The translations under genes and the position numbers were made by a program. This document shows, in pieces, positions 7,312 through 16,979 of a stretch of DNA of 64,000 bases (position 1 is the first letter of the stretch; the number at the start of each line of letters is the position of its first letter). This DNA is from Flavipsychrobacter sp. (GTDB lineage: Bacteria; Bacteroidota; Bacteroidia; Chitinophagales; Chitinophagaceae): positions 57,637 to 121,636 of the forward strand of contig JAEUVY010000049.1 of NCBI GenBank assembly GCA_016786565.1, given 5' to 3'. Under the pieces are notes generated by a model that was not told the origin of the DNA, searched no databases, and worked only from the letters and a program-made list of their open reading frames with translations.

Positions 7312-10300
7312 ATGAATAAAAACTGTGCTATGAAGAACGTGCTCCTTGCCTTCCTGCTACTTTTTGCCACCTATGTCAATGCTACCCCCACACCGCCGCT
7401 ATCCCCGGTCACCGGTACCTACTCCGTATGTACGGGTAGCACCACGGCATTGGGGCATGCTACATCCGGTGGAAGCTGGAGCAGCAGCAACACTGCAGTA
7501 GCAACAGTCAATCCTACCACAGGTGTGGTGTCGGGTGTCGCAGCCGGAACTGCGGATATTACTTATACGCTTGGTGTTGATTTTGCTTCAGCGACCATCA
7601 CAGTAAATGCAAGTCCTTCTCCGATTGTGGGTAGTGACGCATTTTGCGACGGAACATCAACAATCTACACAAGCACGCCATCCGGCGGCACCTGGAGCAA
7701 CCTTTCACTGGGCACGGTGTTTAGCATTGATACGTCTACCGGCCTTGCAATCGGTGTAAGTCCGGATACCACAACTTTGATATACAAGCTCTCTAATACA
7801 TGTAGTGTTACGAAACTTGTAACTGTGATTCTGGGACCTGCTCCCTCCATTACCGGACCCGATAATATTTGCATGTCAGTTAATGCGACGTTGAGCAATT
7901 TTTATGGTGGCGGCGTTTGGACCAGTAGCGATCCTGCGGTTGCAACAGTGGGTAGTTCTTCCGGAACTGTTTCAGGTGTCGCAGTTGGTACAGCAGGTAT
8001 TACTTACACACTTTCTACCGGATGTACTTCTGCTAAAGTCGTTACTGTTGGTGTAATGCCGGCAGCCATTACAGGTACAACAACAGTTTGCGAGGGTGCC
8101 ACTACACCATTGTCAAGTACTACATCGGGCGGCTCCTGGACCTCCGGTATTCCTTCTGTAGCATCGGTCGATGCAGTGACCGGTGTTGTTACCGGTGTGA
8201 GCGCTGGGGTTGTGGTTATCACGTATTCCGTAGGTGCTTGTTCAGTTACGTCACTTGTTACAGTTAATGCGCTACCATTTGCGGGTGGCATTTTGGGTTC
8301 CGATAACGTTTGCCTCGGCGATACTACTGTACTTTCCAATGGCACGGCTGGCGGCACATGGGCTTCTTCCGATGCTTCAGTAGCTACTATCAACGCAGCA
8401 GGCACTGTTACTTCTGTTGCGGCAGGTACCACACTTATTTCCTACACAGTTACCAATACTTGCGGTTCAGCAACAACTACACTTTTGTTTACGGTCAATA
8501 CACTCCCCGCTGCAGGTACCATCACCGGCAACACGCCTGTTTGTGTGGGTAGCACCCGTGCATTGGGCAATGTGGTGACGGGTGGTGTATGGGCTTCTGC
8601 AAACCCTTCTGTTGCCACCATCGGCACGTCGGGTATCGTCACCGGTGTGGCCATGGGTATTGATACTATTTCCTACACAACAACAAATGCGTGCGGAAGC
8701 ACTACCATCACAGAGATCGTAACGGTCGATCCGCTTCCTGCGGCAATCGTTGGCGCTTCTACTGTTTGTAACGGAATGGACCTCACAATGACCAACGACA
8801 GCGCAGGTGGCACTTGGAGTGGTACTTCGGGCGTTGCGGTAGGTTCGGCAACAGGTGTCGTAACCGCTGTCGCGTCAGGCACTGCAACTATCTCCTATAC
8901 ATTGGCTACCGGTTGTTATGTTACAAAGGCGGTAACAGTTGCAACAAGTCCTAAGATCATTACAGGAACAAAAAATATTTGTCAGGGTGCAACGGTTACA
9001 CTTACCGACACTACCACTGGCGGAACTTGGAGTACAGCCGATGCCAACATCTCAGTGGGCAGCACCACCGGTGTTGTATCCGGCATTACTCCGGGTACAG
9101 CAACAGTCAGCTACACTATTTCCAATGGTTGCTTCCGCACGGCGACTGTGACGGTCAATATCTCTCCCGGACCTATCGTTGGCGACTCAACAGTTTGTCG
9201 CTTACTCACAACCACCTGGACGAATTCAGTTCCGGGTGGCACATGGAGCAGTAGCAACCCTGTGTTGGCGCGCGTTGGGTCAACTACTGGTGTGATAACC
9301 GGTATGGGTACAGGTACAGTTCTCATCACATACCGCATGCCCGGTGCTTGTATCGTGTTCGATACCATCAGGATACTCACCGCGCCTCAGCCCGTTACCG
9401 GAACACTTACTTTGTGTGAAGGTGCTACCACTACGCTCAGCAGCACTACCTATGGTGGTGTATGGATCAGCGGCAACACATCTGTCGCGGCAGTAGTTTC
9501 TCCCACCGGCGTTTTAGGTGGTGTTGCTGCCGGAACTTCAACAGTTTCTTATGCACTCGGCAATGGCTGCTTTAAGTCTGCAGTAGTAACGGTGAATCCG
9601 TTGCCTATAGCTATCACAGGCGTCGATCAGGTTTGCGCGGGTAGCAACATTACGCTCAGCACGCCTACAACCGGAGGCTTATGGTCTGCTTCCACATCAG
9701 CCGTAACGGTTGGTTCTGCAAGCGGCATAGTCACCGGCGTTTCTGCGGGTGTTGCCACGGTCACCTACCGCATAGCGGCAACAGGTTGTCGCCGCACAAT
9801 GATCGTTACTGTTAATCCGGTTCCGTCATCTATTACCGGCACATCAACTGCATGTGTGGAAGGTACAACTTTGTTTTCAAGCACGCCACTCACAGGTAGT
9901 TGGTCAAGTTCCGATACCACTATCGCCACCGTAGGTAGCGCTGCCGGCTTGGTTACCGGTGTCGCTCCTGGGTCAGCGCGTATCACTTATACATTGCCTG
10001 TTACAGGCTGTTTCAGAACAGCCCCTGTTTCAGTAAATCCTTTGCCTGCAGAAATAACCGGTCCCGATAGTGTTTGTGTAGGTGTTTCCGTTTCACTCGC
10101 AAGTACCACAAGCGGTGGTAGCTGGACAAGCAGCAATGCTGCAGTAGCCACAGTGGGCACATCAGGTAGTGTTACAGGTGTTGCTTCCGGCACTTCGGCT
10201 ATCAGCTATACACTGCCGCTCACCGGTTGTGCAAGGGTTCATGTTGTTACTGTGAATGACCTTCCTTACCCTGGTTTGCTTTCATCTCCATATAATGTTT

Positions 10301-11232
10301 GTCAGTCGGGCACTATGACAGTGATTGCTACTGTGTCCGGTGGTACATGGTCGGCCACTACAGGAAATGTTTCAGTGGCTGCAACCGGCGTGGTGTCAGG
10401 CATCACTCCCGGCCTCGATACCATCAACTACAACGTTACAGGTGTGTGCGGGATCAGCACAGTGCGCCAGCACGTCACTGTCGATCCGTTGCCCGATCCG
10501 GGTGCCATCACCGGCAGTTTCGGTATGTGCATCGGTGGCTCTACTTTGCTCGGTAAAACTATTACCGGTGGAGTTTGGAGTACAACAGGCACATCTGTTG
10601 CTACGGTTGCCGCAACCGGCGAGGTGTCGGGTGTTGCTCCGGGTACTGCTGTGATCTCGTACACGCGCACCAACTTGTGCGGTTCTTCCAGTGCAACTGT
10701 TGAGGTAACTGTTCATGCGCTTGCGGTTGCAGGTTCTGTTACCGGTATTGACAGTATTTGTATCGGCGATACTACTGTGATGGTCAACTCTGTTGGTGGT
10801 GGTGTTTGGCTAAGCAATGCCGATTGGATTGCCAAGGTCTTCAATGCTTCAGGTATCGTTGAAGGTTTGTTCCCGGGTAAGGCAGATATCATGTATGTAG
10901 TATCTAATTCCTGCAGCTCTGATACGGCACGACATACAATTGTTGTGAAGACACAGCTGGAGTGCGAGACCGGAGTAGCAGGCGTAGAGCATGCAACACC
11001 AAACTTCCGTTTGTACCCCAACCCGGCTACAGCCTCTGTAAATATCGAATCAGGTTCTGCAGGCGTCCTTGAAATTTATGCGCTCGACGGACGAATGGTG
11101 AAGTCTGTGAAGGTGGAAGGTCGCTCGGCTGTTATCAGCCTTTCTGACAGCCTTGCGGCCGGCGTTTATATGTGTCGCTTCACAGGTACCGATGGTAGCA
11201 TCAATGCGGTGCGTCTGGTGTTGGAACCATAG
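7312..11232 (+). CDS. Giant secreted Ig-like repeat protein with T9SS sorting domain (16 repeats)
   Basis: The product has 1306 residues: a signal peptide (about 1-25, ATYVNA|TP; a second in-frame ATG at 7330 would also give a good signal), then 16 tandem modules of about 73 residues, then a type-A T9SS sorting domain starting at RLYPNPATASVNI. Each module follows the pattern ITGxxxVCxG...GGxW(S/T)SS...ATV..TGVVxGVxAGTxxITYTL..GC...VTVNPLP, close to bacterial Ig-like group 2 (BIG2) folds. Nearly every module has one Cys near its start and one near its end, suggesting a disulfide per domain. It is probably exported through the outer membrane and anchored or released; adhesion or matrix roles are guesses. 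The protein at 42461-47389 uses the same repeat. Confidence 0.9.
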   Translation: MNKNCAMKNVLLAFLLLFATYVNATPTPPLSPVTGTYSVCTGSTTALGHATSGGSWSSSNTAVATVNPTTGVVSGVAAGTADITYTLGVDFASATITVNASPSPIVGSDAFCDGTSTIYTSTPSGGTWSNLSLGTVFSIDTSTGLAIGVSPDTTTLIYKLSNTCSVTKLVTVILGPAPSITGPDNICMSVNATLSNFYGGGVWTSSDPAVATVGSSSGTVSGVAVGTAGITYTLSTGCTSAKVVTVGVMPAAITGTTTVCEGATTPLSSTTSGGSWTSGIPSVASVDAVTGVVTGVSAGVVVITYSVGACSVTSLVTVNALPFAGGILGSDNVCLGDTTVLSNGTAGGTWASSDASVATINAAGTVTSVAAGTTLISYTVTNTCGSATTTLLFTVNTLPAAGTITGNTPVCVGSTRALGNVVTGGVWASANPSVATIGTSGIVTGVAMGIDTISYTTTNACGSTTITEIVTVDPLPAAIVGASTVCNGMDLTMTNDSAGGTWSGTSGVAVGSATGVVTAVASGTATISYTLATGCYVTKAVTVATSPKIITGTKNICQGATVTLTDTTTGGTWSTADANISVGSTTGVVSGITPGTATVSYTISNGCFRTATVTVNISPGPIVGDSTVCRLLTTTWTNSVPGGTWSSSNPVLARVGSTTGVITGMGTGTVLITYRMPGACIVFDTIRILTAPQPVTGTLTLCEGATTTLSSTTYGGVWISGNTSVAAVVSPTGVLGGVAAGTSTVSYALGNGCFKSAVVTVNPLPIAITGVDQVCAGSNITLSTPTTGGLWSASTSAVTVGSASGIVTGVSAGVATVTYRIAATGCRRTMIVTVNPVPSSITGTSTACVEGTTLFSSTPLTGSWSSSDTTIATVGSAAGLVTGVAPGSARITYTLPVTGCFRTAPVSVNPLPAEITGPDSVCVGVSVSLASTTSGGSWTSSNAAVATVGTSGSVTGVASGTSAISYTLPLTGCARVHVVTVNDLPYPGLLSSPYNVCQSGTMTVIATVSGGTWSATTGNVSVAATGVVSGITPGLDTINYNVTGVCGISTVRQHVTVDPLPDPGAITGSFGMCIGGSTLLGKTITGGVWSTTGTSVATVAATGEVSGVAPGTAVISYTRTNLCGSSSATVEVTVHALAVAGSVTGIDSICIGDTTVMVNSVGGGVWLSNADWIAKVFNASGIVEGLFPGKADIMYVVSNSCSSDTARHTIVVKTQLECETGVAGVEHATPNFRLYPNPATASVNIESGSAGVLEIYALDGRMVKSVKVEGRSAVISLSDSLAAGVYMCRFTGTDGSINAVRLVLEP

Positions 11233-11262
11233 TATAGGACTCGTTTCTAAAAAAGATATCCC

Positions 11263-11294
11263 CAGCCTCTGCACTTGTTGCGGAGGCTGTTTTG
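11263..11294 (+). terminator. Terminator of the 16-repeat T9SS protein gene
   Basis: CAGCCTCTGCA (11263-11273) pairs with TGCGGAGGCTG (11279-11289) with one wobble and a 5-nt loop, followed by TTTTG. Confidence 0.75.
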
Positions 11295-11323
11295 CTTTGG
11301 CAAGATTTGTTTTCGGAATAGGT

Positions 11324-11331
11324 TACTTTTG
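11324..11331 (+). promoter_or_regulatory. -7 box directly before the GH3/serine hydrolase start
   Basis: TACTTTTG matches TAnnTTTG and is followed by only 5 nt before ATG 11337. Upstream TTTG motifs lie 14 and 24 nt away, neither at the ideal spacing. Confidence 0.5.
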
Positions 11332-11336
11332 TTTTC

Positions 11337-14300
11337 ATGAGGATTTTTGCAGGCAGTTCATTGTTATTGGTACTGCTTTTTATGATTTTACCTGGTGCCG
11401 GGTTTGCCCAGTCGTCTGCGCATCGTAGCCGGCAAAGTGAGTTGGCGCTCAAGAATATTTGGGTGGACAGTGTGTACGCGCAGCTCAATATGGAAGAGCG
11501 CATTGGTCAGATGATGATGGTCGCCGCATATTCAGGTGGTAAGAACTACAACGAAGAGCGTATCACCGACCTGCTGAACAAACATTATGTTGGAGGGCTC
11601 ATCTTTATGCAGGGTGGCCCCGGCCGTCAGGCTTTGCTCACAAACAAGTATCAACATTTGGCGCAGGTGCCGCTACTCATAGCCATGGACGCCGAGTGGG
11701 GTGTTGGCATGCGTCTCGATAGTATCAAACCCCTGCCCCGGCAAATGATGCTGGGTGCAACACGCGATACAGGCCTTGTATATAAAACAAGTGCTGCCAT
11801 TGCCGCGCAATTCAGAAGGTTGGGCATGCACATGAATTTCGGCCCCGATGTCGATGTAAATAACAATCCAGCCAATCCCGTTATCAACTCTCGTGCCTAT
11901 GGCGAGGACAAGGTATGGGTGGCGCGCCTGGGTAGGGCTTATGTGCGTGGTTTGCAGCAGAATGGCATTATGGCTTGTGCCAAACACTTCCCCGGTCACG
12001 GCAATACAAGTGTCGATTCGCACAACGATCTGCCGGTCATTTCCCGCACCATCCCCCAGCTCGATTCGGTTGAATTATATCCCTTCCGCCAGATGGTTGC
12101 TGAAAAGGTAAAGGCGGTGATGGTAGCCCATCTTGAGGTGCCCGCACTCGACACCGAAAAGCATGTGCCTACAAGTCTGTCCTACAACGCTATCACGGGC
12201 CTGCTCAAGGAGAAACTCCGTTTTACCGGGCTGGTCATTACCGATGGTCTCAACATGCAGGGCCTAACCAAATACTTCGATCCCGGTGAGTCTGAATTAC
12301 GCGCATTTATGGCCGGAAACGACATTATGCTGATGCCGCAGGATGTGCCTGCTTCGATCGCGAAGATCAAAGCCGCCATTGAAGCCGGTGCGGTGCCGGA
12401 GACACGATTAGAGATTTCTGTGAAGAAGATATTGGCCGCCAAGTACGAGGCGGGTCTTACTGAGGTGAAAGACGTAGATCCTGAGAATATCGTCCGCGAT
12501 CTGAATCGTGATGTTGATAGTATGCGCAGTCGGGTGGCACGTGCCGCTATTACAGTGGTGAAGGACGACAATCAGATCCTGAAGAAGATCAATGAGAATA
12601 TGCGCATTGGCTACGTCGGTATCAATGCGTCAGAGACCACTCCGCTGTACGAGATACTGCAGGATAGGTTCGATAACGTAAAAGCAGGTTGGTTGCCAAA
12701 GGGCACGCGGGTCGATAGTGTTCAGCGTCTGTTGGAGAGCCTCTCTCGTTATAGCACCGCAATAGTAGCCATACACAACATGAACTTCACTCCCGGCAGT
12801 AACTATGGCCTTAGCGACGAGGCAATTGCGTTTCTGCAGCAGGCCGGTTGCATGAAGAATGTGATGATCGTAGTCCTCGGTAATGCCTATGCAACTCAGT
12901 ATTTCTGTGGCGCAGGCTCCGTGATGGTGGCTTACGAAGACGACACACTCACCGAAAAGGCTGTTGCCAACATTCTGCTGAAGAAGGCAAAGGCAAAAGG
13001 AAAAATGCCCGTAACAGCCTGCTCTGATGGACAGAGTATATGTCCGTCCCCGTTCAAACTGCGTACAGTGCTAAAAGAACCTTCATCTACGTTGCAGCCC
13101 GTATTGCCAGCATTTGCCGGCGTGGTGGAGCCTGATGCGCTTTCACGTCTGGACATGTTCATGGCACGCTGCATTGCCGATGGGGTCTTCCCCGGTTGCC
13201 GTGTGTTGGCCGCAAGAAACGGCAACATCTTTTACGACCGCGCTTTCGGATACCTGGACTACAACAAAAACAAACCCGTCGATACCAATACCATTTACGA
13301 CGTAGCATCCTGCACAAAGGTGCTTGCCACCAACATATCGGTGATGCGGTTGTACGAACAAGGTAAGCTCAGTCTGGACAAAACAATTGGCGACTACCTG
13401 CCGCAGGCGCGTGGCACCAATAAGGCCGACCTGAAGATCCGCGACCTGCTCCTGCATCAGGCGGGCCTCAAGGGTTGGATACCATTCTTCAAAGACGTGG
13501 TAGACAGATCGGGTAAGATACGCCCCGAGTTGGTGAGCAGTATATCTAAACCCGGCTACACAACGCAGCTCGCAGCCAATGTCTTCATGCGCAACGATTA
13601 TATAGACACTATGTGGGCCGCCATCTACGACAGCAAACTCGACAATGCCGGCAAGATGGTTTACAGCGACCTCGACTTCTTTTTCCTGGCAGCTATCGTC
13701 AAAGAGATCACCGGCAAAACTGTTGACAAATACGCTGAAGACGAGTTCTACAAGCCATTGGGATTAAAGCGCACACTCTACAATCCGCTCACGAAGTTTG
13801 ACGTAAAAGAGATTGCTCCTACCGAGATAGAAACAGGCTTCAGGCAAGGCATTATTCAGGGTTATGTGCACGACCCTGGTGCTGCTATGCTGGGCGGTGT
13901 GGGCGGCCATGCGGGCCTGTTCTCAACTGCCAAAGATGTTGCGGTCATCTTCCAGATGCTGCTGAACAAGGGCACTTACGGAGGTAAACGCTACTTCAAA
14001 CCGGAGACCGTAGATCTGTTCACTGCCTATGGCAGCAAGCTCAGCCACCGCGGACTTGGTTTTGACAAGGCGCTTCCTAAAGAAGACAACGGCGGTGGTG
14101 CCGGCGACCGATGGAGTGCGCTCACATTCGGTCATCAGGGTTTCACGGGTACTTGTGTTTGGGCCGACCCTGCCAGTGGTGTGGTGTTTGTGTTCCTGTC
14201 AAATAGGGTGCATCCTTCAGGTAGTAATACCAAGATCAACAAGCTGAGCGTGCGCACTGTTGCACAGGACTATATCTACGAATCACTGGGCATCCCCATC

Positions 14301-14348
14301 AACACACAACGCGGCGAGGTCTACAAGGTGCAGGTAGGCGATAAGTAA
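11337..14348 (+). CDS. GH3 beta-N-acetylhexosaminidase (NagZ-like) fused to a beta-lactamase-fold serine hydrolase
   Basis: The 1003-residue exported protein has a signal peptide at residues 1-24 (GFA|Q). Residues about 45-390 form a glycoside hydrolase family 3 domain of NagZ type: KHFPGHG (216-222) with the NagZ-specific D227-S-H229 acid/base pair, and nucleophile D303 in VITDGLNMQG. A GH3 C-terminal-like region follows. Residues about 620-990 are a class C/serine hydrolase domain with S658-C-T-K661 (SxxK), Y776-S-D (YxN-like) and H933-Q-G (in place of KTG). NagZ removes N-acetylglucosamine from muropeptides, and the second domain may act on peptides or esters of the same material, so a role in peptidoglycan recycling is likely. 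This fusion is known in Bacteroidota. Confidence 0.9.
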   Translation: MRIFAGSSLLLVLLFMILPGAGFAQSSAHRSRQSELALKNIWVDSVYAQLNMEERIGQMMMVAAYSGGKNYNEERITDLLNKHYVGGLIFMQGGPGRQALLTNKYQHLAQVPLLIAMDAEWGVGMRLDSIKPLPRQMMLGATRDTGLVYKTSAAIAAQFRRLGMHMNFGPDVDVNNNPANPVINSRAYGEDKVWVARLGRAYVRGLQQNGIMACAKHFPGHGNTSVDSHNDLPVISRTIPQLDSVELYPFRQMVAEKVKAVMVAHLEVPALDTEKHVPTSLSYNAITGLLKEKLRFTGLVITDGLNMQGLTKYFDPGESELRAFMAGNDIMLMPQDVPASIAKIKAAIEAGAVPETRLEISVKKILAAKYEAGLTEVKDVDPENIVRDLNRDVDSMRSRVARAAITVVKDDNQILKKINENMRIGYVGINASETTPLYEILQDRFDNVKAGWLPKGTRVDSVQRLLESLSRYSTAIVAIHNMNFTPGSNYGLSDEAIAFLQQAGCMKNVMIVVLGNAYATQYFCGAGSVMVAYEDDTLTEKAVANILLKKAKAKGKMPVTACSDGQSICPSPFKLRTVLKEPSSTLQPVLPAFAGVVEPDALSRLDMFMARCIADGVFPGCRVLAARNGNIFYDRAFGYLDYNKNKPVDTNTIYDVASCTKVLATNISVMRLYEQGKLSLDKTIGDYLPQARGTNKADLKIRDLLLHQAGLKGWIPFFKDVVDRSGKIRPELVSSISKPGYTTQLAANVFMRNDYIDTMWAAIYDSKLDNAGKMVYSDLDFFFLAAIVKEITGKTVDKYAEDEFYKPLGLKRTLYNPLTKFDVKEIAPTEIETGFRQGIIQGYVHDPGAAMLGGVGGHAGLFSTAKDVAVIFQMLLNKGTYGGKRYFKPETVDLFTAYGSKLSHRGLGFDKALPKEDNGGGAGDRWSALTFGHQGFTGTCVWADPASGVVFVFLSNRVHPSGSNTKINKLSVRTVAQDYIYESLGIPINTQRGEVYKVQVGDK

Positions 14349-14369
14349 GTACGTTGACTATATTAAATT

Positions 14370-14407
14370 GAACGGGGCTGTTGTGATAACAGCCCCGTTC
14401 TTGTTTT
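14370..14407 (+). terminator. Terminator between the GH3 fusion and aminopeptidase P genes
   Basis: A perfect 13-bp GC-rich stem (14370-14382 with 14388-14400) is followed by TTGTTTT. It lies between convergent genes and probably works for both. Confidence 0.85.
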
Positions 14408-14420
14408 ATCTCCGGTGAGA

Positions 14421-15710
14421 TCAGCGTTTCATCACTGTTTCTATTTCGTCGGTTGTTATTGGTATGCCCTTGAAGAGATCCACATTGCCGGTCTTGGTGA
14501 TCCAGATGTTGTTCTCAATGCGGATACCCATTTGTTCTTCTTCTACATAGATGCCGGGCTCTATAGTGAACAACATTCCCTCTTTTACTGCATCGGTGTA
14601 AGAACCTACATCATGTACCACAAGGCCCAGGTGGTGCGAAACACCATGGTAGAAGTACTTGCGGTAAGCCGGGTTGGCCGGATCCTGATTCTTGATGTCT
14701 GACTTGGAGATGAGCCCTATTTTCAGCAGTTGCTTCTCCATTTCGGCGTTGATGCTCTTCACATAATCCTGGAACAGGATGCCCGGTTTCAGTATGCTCT
14801 TGCCGTGGTTGTGTACTGCAAGGCACGCATTGTACACCTCCTTCTGGCGCTTGGTGAACTTGCCATTTACCGGAATAGTGCGCGTGAGGTCGGCATTATA
14901 GTTGCCATACTCTGCACCAAAGTCCATCAGCAGCAACTCGCCGTCCTTACATACCTGGTTGTTCTCTTCGTAGTGCAGCGTGCGTGCCCTGTCGCCCGAT
15001 GCGATGATGCAGCCATAGGCATGCCCCGTGGCCCTGTTGCGCAGGAACTCGTGTGTGATCTCTGCTTCTATCTCATACTCCATCACGCCCGGCTGCACAA
15101 ACTTCAGTACCCTGTCAAGCGCCTTGCCGGTTATAGCAATGGCCTGCTTTGTTACCTCTATTTCTTCCTTGGTCTTTATAGCCCGAAGCTCCTTCATTAC
15201 TTTGGCAGCACGTTCGTAGTTGTGCAGCGGGTACTTCTTCATCAGCTCCTGTACGAACAGAAGGTCTGTGCGGGGAAGTTCGGTATCAAGGCGGTTGTGC
15301 TCGTTGCTGTTCAGGTACACATAGTCGGCCGAGTTCATCATCACCTGTATCATGGCATCAAAGCCATCCAGCCACTGCACATTGGCAATGCCCGATATGG
15401 CTGTTGCTTCTTCTTTACGCAGTTTGTGGCCTACCCATTTTTCCAGCAGTTCATTGGGGCGCAGCAGCACCAGCACTTCCCTCATGCTCTTATCCGGATT
15501 GTCGGGGTACAGCACTACGATGGTTTTCTCCTGTACTATGCCCGACAGCCACATCACATCGGCATCGGGTTTGTAACCGTAAGTGCCGTCACCACTCTTC
15601 GGAAAGGTGGGGCTGGCCGGGAAGATGGCAACAGAGTTGGGCTTCATCTTCTTGATAAAGCGCTGCCTGTTCTGTTCATACAACTTGGAAGGAATCGGTA
15701 GATATTTCAT
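14421..15710 (-). CDS. pepP: Xaa-Pro aminopeptidase (M24B, aminopeptidase P)
   Basis: This is a cytosolic dimetal peptidase that removes an N-terminal residue preceding proline. The 429-residue protein has an N-terminal AMP_N domain (about 1-135, beginning MKYLPIPSKLYEQNRQRF) and a pita-bread catalytic domain. Metal ligands are visible: DFGAEYGNYNADLTRT (two Asp), the His in the HHLGLVVHD segment, and the two Glu in TIEPGIYVEEEQMGIRIENN. The ATG at 15710 is preferred to an in-frame ATG 16 codons upstream because the AMP_N domain starts there. Bases 15711-15926 to gcvH hold no further gene. Confidence 0.93.
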   Translation of the reverse strand: MKYLPIPSKLYEQNRQRFIKKMKPNSVAIFPASPTFPKSGDGTYGYKPDADVMWLSGIVQEKTIVVLYPDNPDKSMREVLVLLRPNELLEKWVGHKLRKEEATAISGIANVQWLDGFDAMIQVMMNSADYVYLNSNEHNRLDTELPRTDLLFVQELMKKYPLHNYERAAKVMKELRAIKTKEEIEVTKQAIAITGKALDRVLKFVQPGVMEYEIEAEITHEFLRNRATGHAYGCIIASGDRARTLHYEENNQVCKDGELLLMDFGAEYGNYNADLTRTIPVNGKFTKRQKEVYNACLAVHNHGKSILKPGILFQDYVKSINAEMEKQLLKIGLISKSDIKNQDPANPAYRKYFYHGVSHHLGLVVHDVGSYTDAVKEGMLFTIEPGIYVEEEQMGIRIENNIWITKTGNVDLFKGIPITTDEIETVMKR

Positions 15711-15926
15711 GATCCTGATTTGATATTTAATACTGTGAAGGTAGCAATGAAAGCGCACTACTAAAAGTTAAGAACGTGGTTTTATGATACAGGTCACCCG
15801 TTTTTCACCCTTTTGTGTGGTAGTCTGTTATTACTGACATCAATTCTGTTATTTTTTGGGCCTGCTGCGCCAGGGTATTCCCTTTTTCTGTTTTTTATTC
15901 TATTTTTATGCCAAAATCAATCAACA

Positions 15927-16307
15927 ATGGAATTTCCTGGCACATTACGTTACACGAAAGATCACGAGTGGATCAAAATTGAAGGCAATACCGCAACTGT
16001 AGGTATTACAGATTTCGCGCAGAAAGAACTGGGCGACATCGTATTTGTGGACATCAGCTCGGTTGGTAAGCCATTCGGCGCCAACGATATTTTCGGTACC
16101 GTAGAGGCTGTTAAAACCGTTTCTGATCTGTATCTGCCGGTTGCAGGCACTATCACTGAGGTGAATGGTGACCTCGAGGCAAATCCTGAGAACGTGAACA
16201 AAGATCCATACGGTTCAGGCTGGATGGTGAAAATGACCGTTGACAATCCTGCTGACGTAGACGCGCTGCTCGATGCTGCTGCTTACCGCCAGCTGATCGG
16301 TGAATAA
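15927..16307 (+). CDS. gcvH: Glycine cleavage system H protein
   Basis: GcvH is the lipoylated shuttle protein that carries the aminomethyl group between the P, T and L proteins of glycine cleavage. The 126-residue product has the family start RYTKDHEWI, the lipoylated lysine K63 in [13 protein letters not shown], and the ending NPYG-like [11 protein letters not shown]. It runs at the family's usual length. Its stop codon overlaps the next start as TAATG, so it is translationally coupled to the VanZ-like gene. No gcvT or gcvP is nearby, and no glycine riboswitch is recognisable upstream. Bacteroidota often have gcvH beside vanZ. Confidence 0.96.
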   Translation: MEFPGTLRYTKDHEWIKIEGNTATVGITDFAQKELGDIVFVDISSVGKPFGANDIFGTVEAVKTVSDLYLPVAGTITEVNGDLEANPENVNKDPYGSGWMVKMTVDNPADVDALLDAAAYRQLIGE

Positions 16308-16705
16308 TGAATAGCATTTTCCTGCCCGGTTCGGGCTATAAGAAACAGGCAAGGTTCATAGCGATGCTATGGACCTTGCTCGTTTTTATGGGCTGCCTGT
16401 ACCCGGGGCGCGAGTTGCCCCATGTGGATGTGCCGCTGATAGATAAGTGGACTCATTTCGTGATGTTCGGGTTATTTGGGTTTCTATGGTTGTGCGCCTA
16501 CCCTGAGGGCGGTGTGCGCAATAGGTTAAAGTGGTTTGTGATCGCTGTTGCGGTGGGTGGTGTCACCGAGTTGCTGCAGGGGCTGCTCACCTTCCTCGGG
16601 CGCAGCATGGATATAATGGACATAGTGGCCGATGCCGTGGGCGCATTGCTGGGTGTGGGCCTGTTTGCCGCCGGGGCAGCATGGGCACGCAGCCGAACTA
16701 CCTGA
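16307..16705 (+). CDS. VanZ-like family membrane protein
   Basis: This small integral membrane protein has 132 residues and four predicted membrane segments (about 17-33, 48-63, 74-90 and 108-127). It contains the VanZ-family conserved DKWTHFVMFGLFGFLW and ELLQ...GRSMDIMDIVADAVGALLG. VanZ confers low-level teicoplanin resistance in enterococci, but most homologues, including this one next to gcvH, have no proven role. It starts within the gcvH stop codon (TAATG) and its last 8 bases overlap the end of the convergent DUF721 gene. Confidence 0.85.
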   Translation: MNSIFLPGSGYKKQARFIAMLWTLLVFMGCLYPGRELPHVDVPLIDKWTHFVMFGLFGFLWLCAYPEGGVRNRLKWFVIAVAVGGVTELLQGLLTFLGRSMDIMDIVADAVGALLGVGLFAAGAAWARSRTT

Positions 16706-16979
16706 TCACTATCTCTTCTACCACCCTTTCGTTGAAGTACTCGTTGATGCGGACAATGAGTTGTTCCTTGCCCATTTGCAGTTCCTGCTTCAGCGGGGCC
16801 ACATCGGTATAGATGGTGAGCGTCTTGTTGTTCATGTTCACCGAGCGGGTGTACTTGGCAATGGTCTTTCCCGTGATCGCTTCCCATTCCTGGCTCATGC
16901 GCAGGGCTATCACCTTGGGTTTCCAGTGCGACCGCTCCATGAGCAGATTCAGTGCTTCTCCTATACTATACTGGCTCAT
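16698..16979 (-). CDS. DUF721 (DciA-like) protein
   Basis: The 93-residue product begins MSQYSIGEALNLLMER and has W..ITGKTIAKYT...LTIYTDVAPLKQEL, the core of the DUF721 family. Members of the family (DciA) load the replicative helicase in many bacteria; the short Bacteroidota form is usually annotated only by domain. It starts inside the stop codon of the gene upstream (TAATG at 16977-16981) and lies downstream of gyrB, a replication-related setting. The start is fixed by that overlap. Helicase loading is an inference from the family. Confidence 0.8.
   Translation of the reverse strand: MSQYSIGEALNLLMERSHWKPKVIALRMSQEWEAITGKTIAKYTRSVNMNNKTLTIYTDVAPLKQELQMGKEQLIVRINEYFNERVVEEIVIR

Noticed and set aside
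14730..15701. Open frame of 323 codons on the plus strand
   Set aside because: It is antisense to the aminopeptidase P gene, and no domain is seen.
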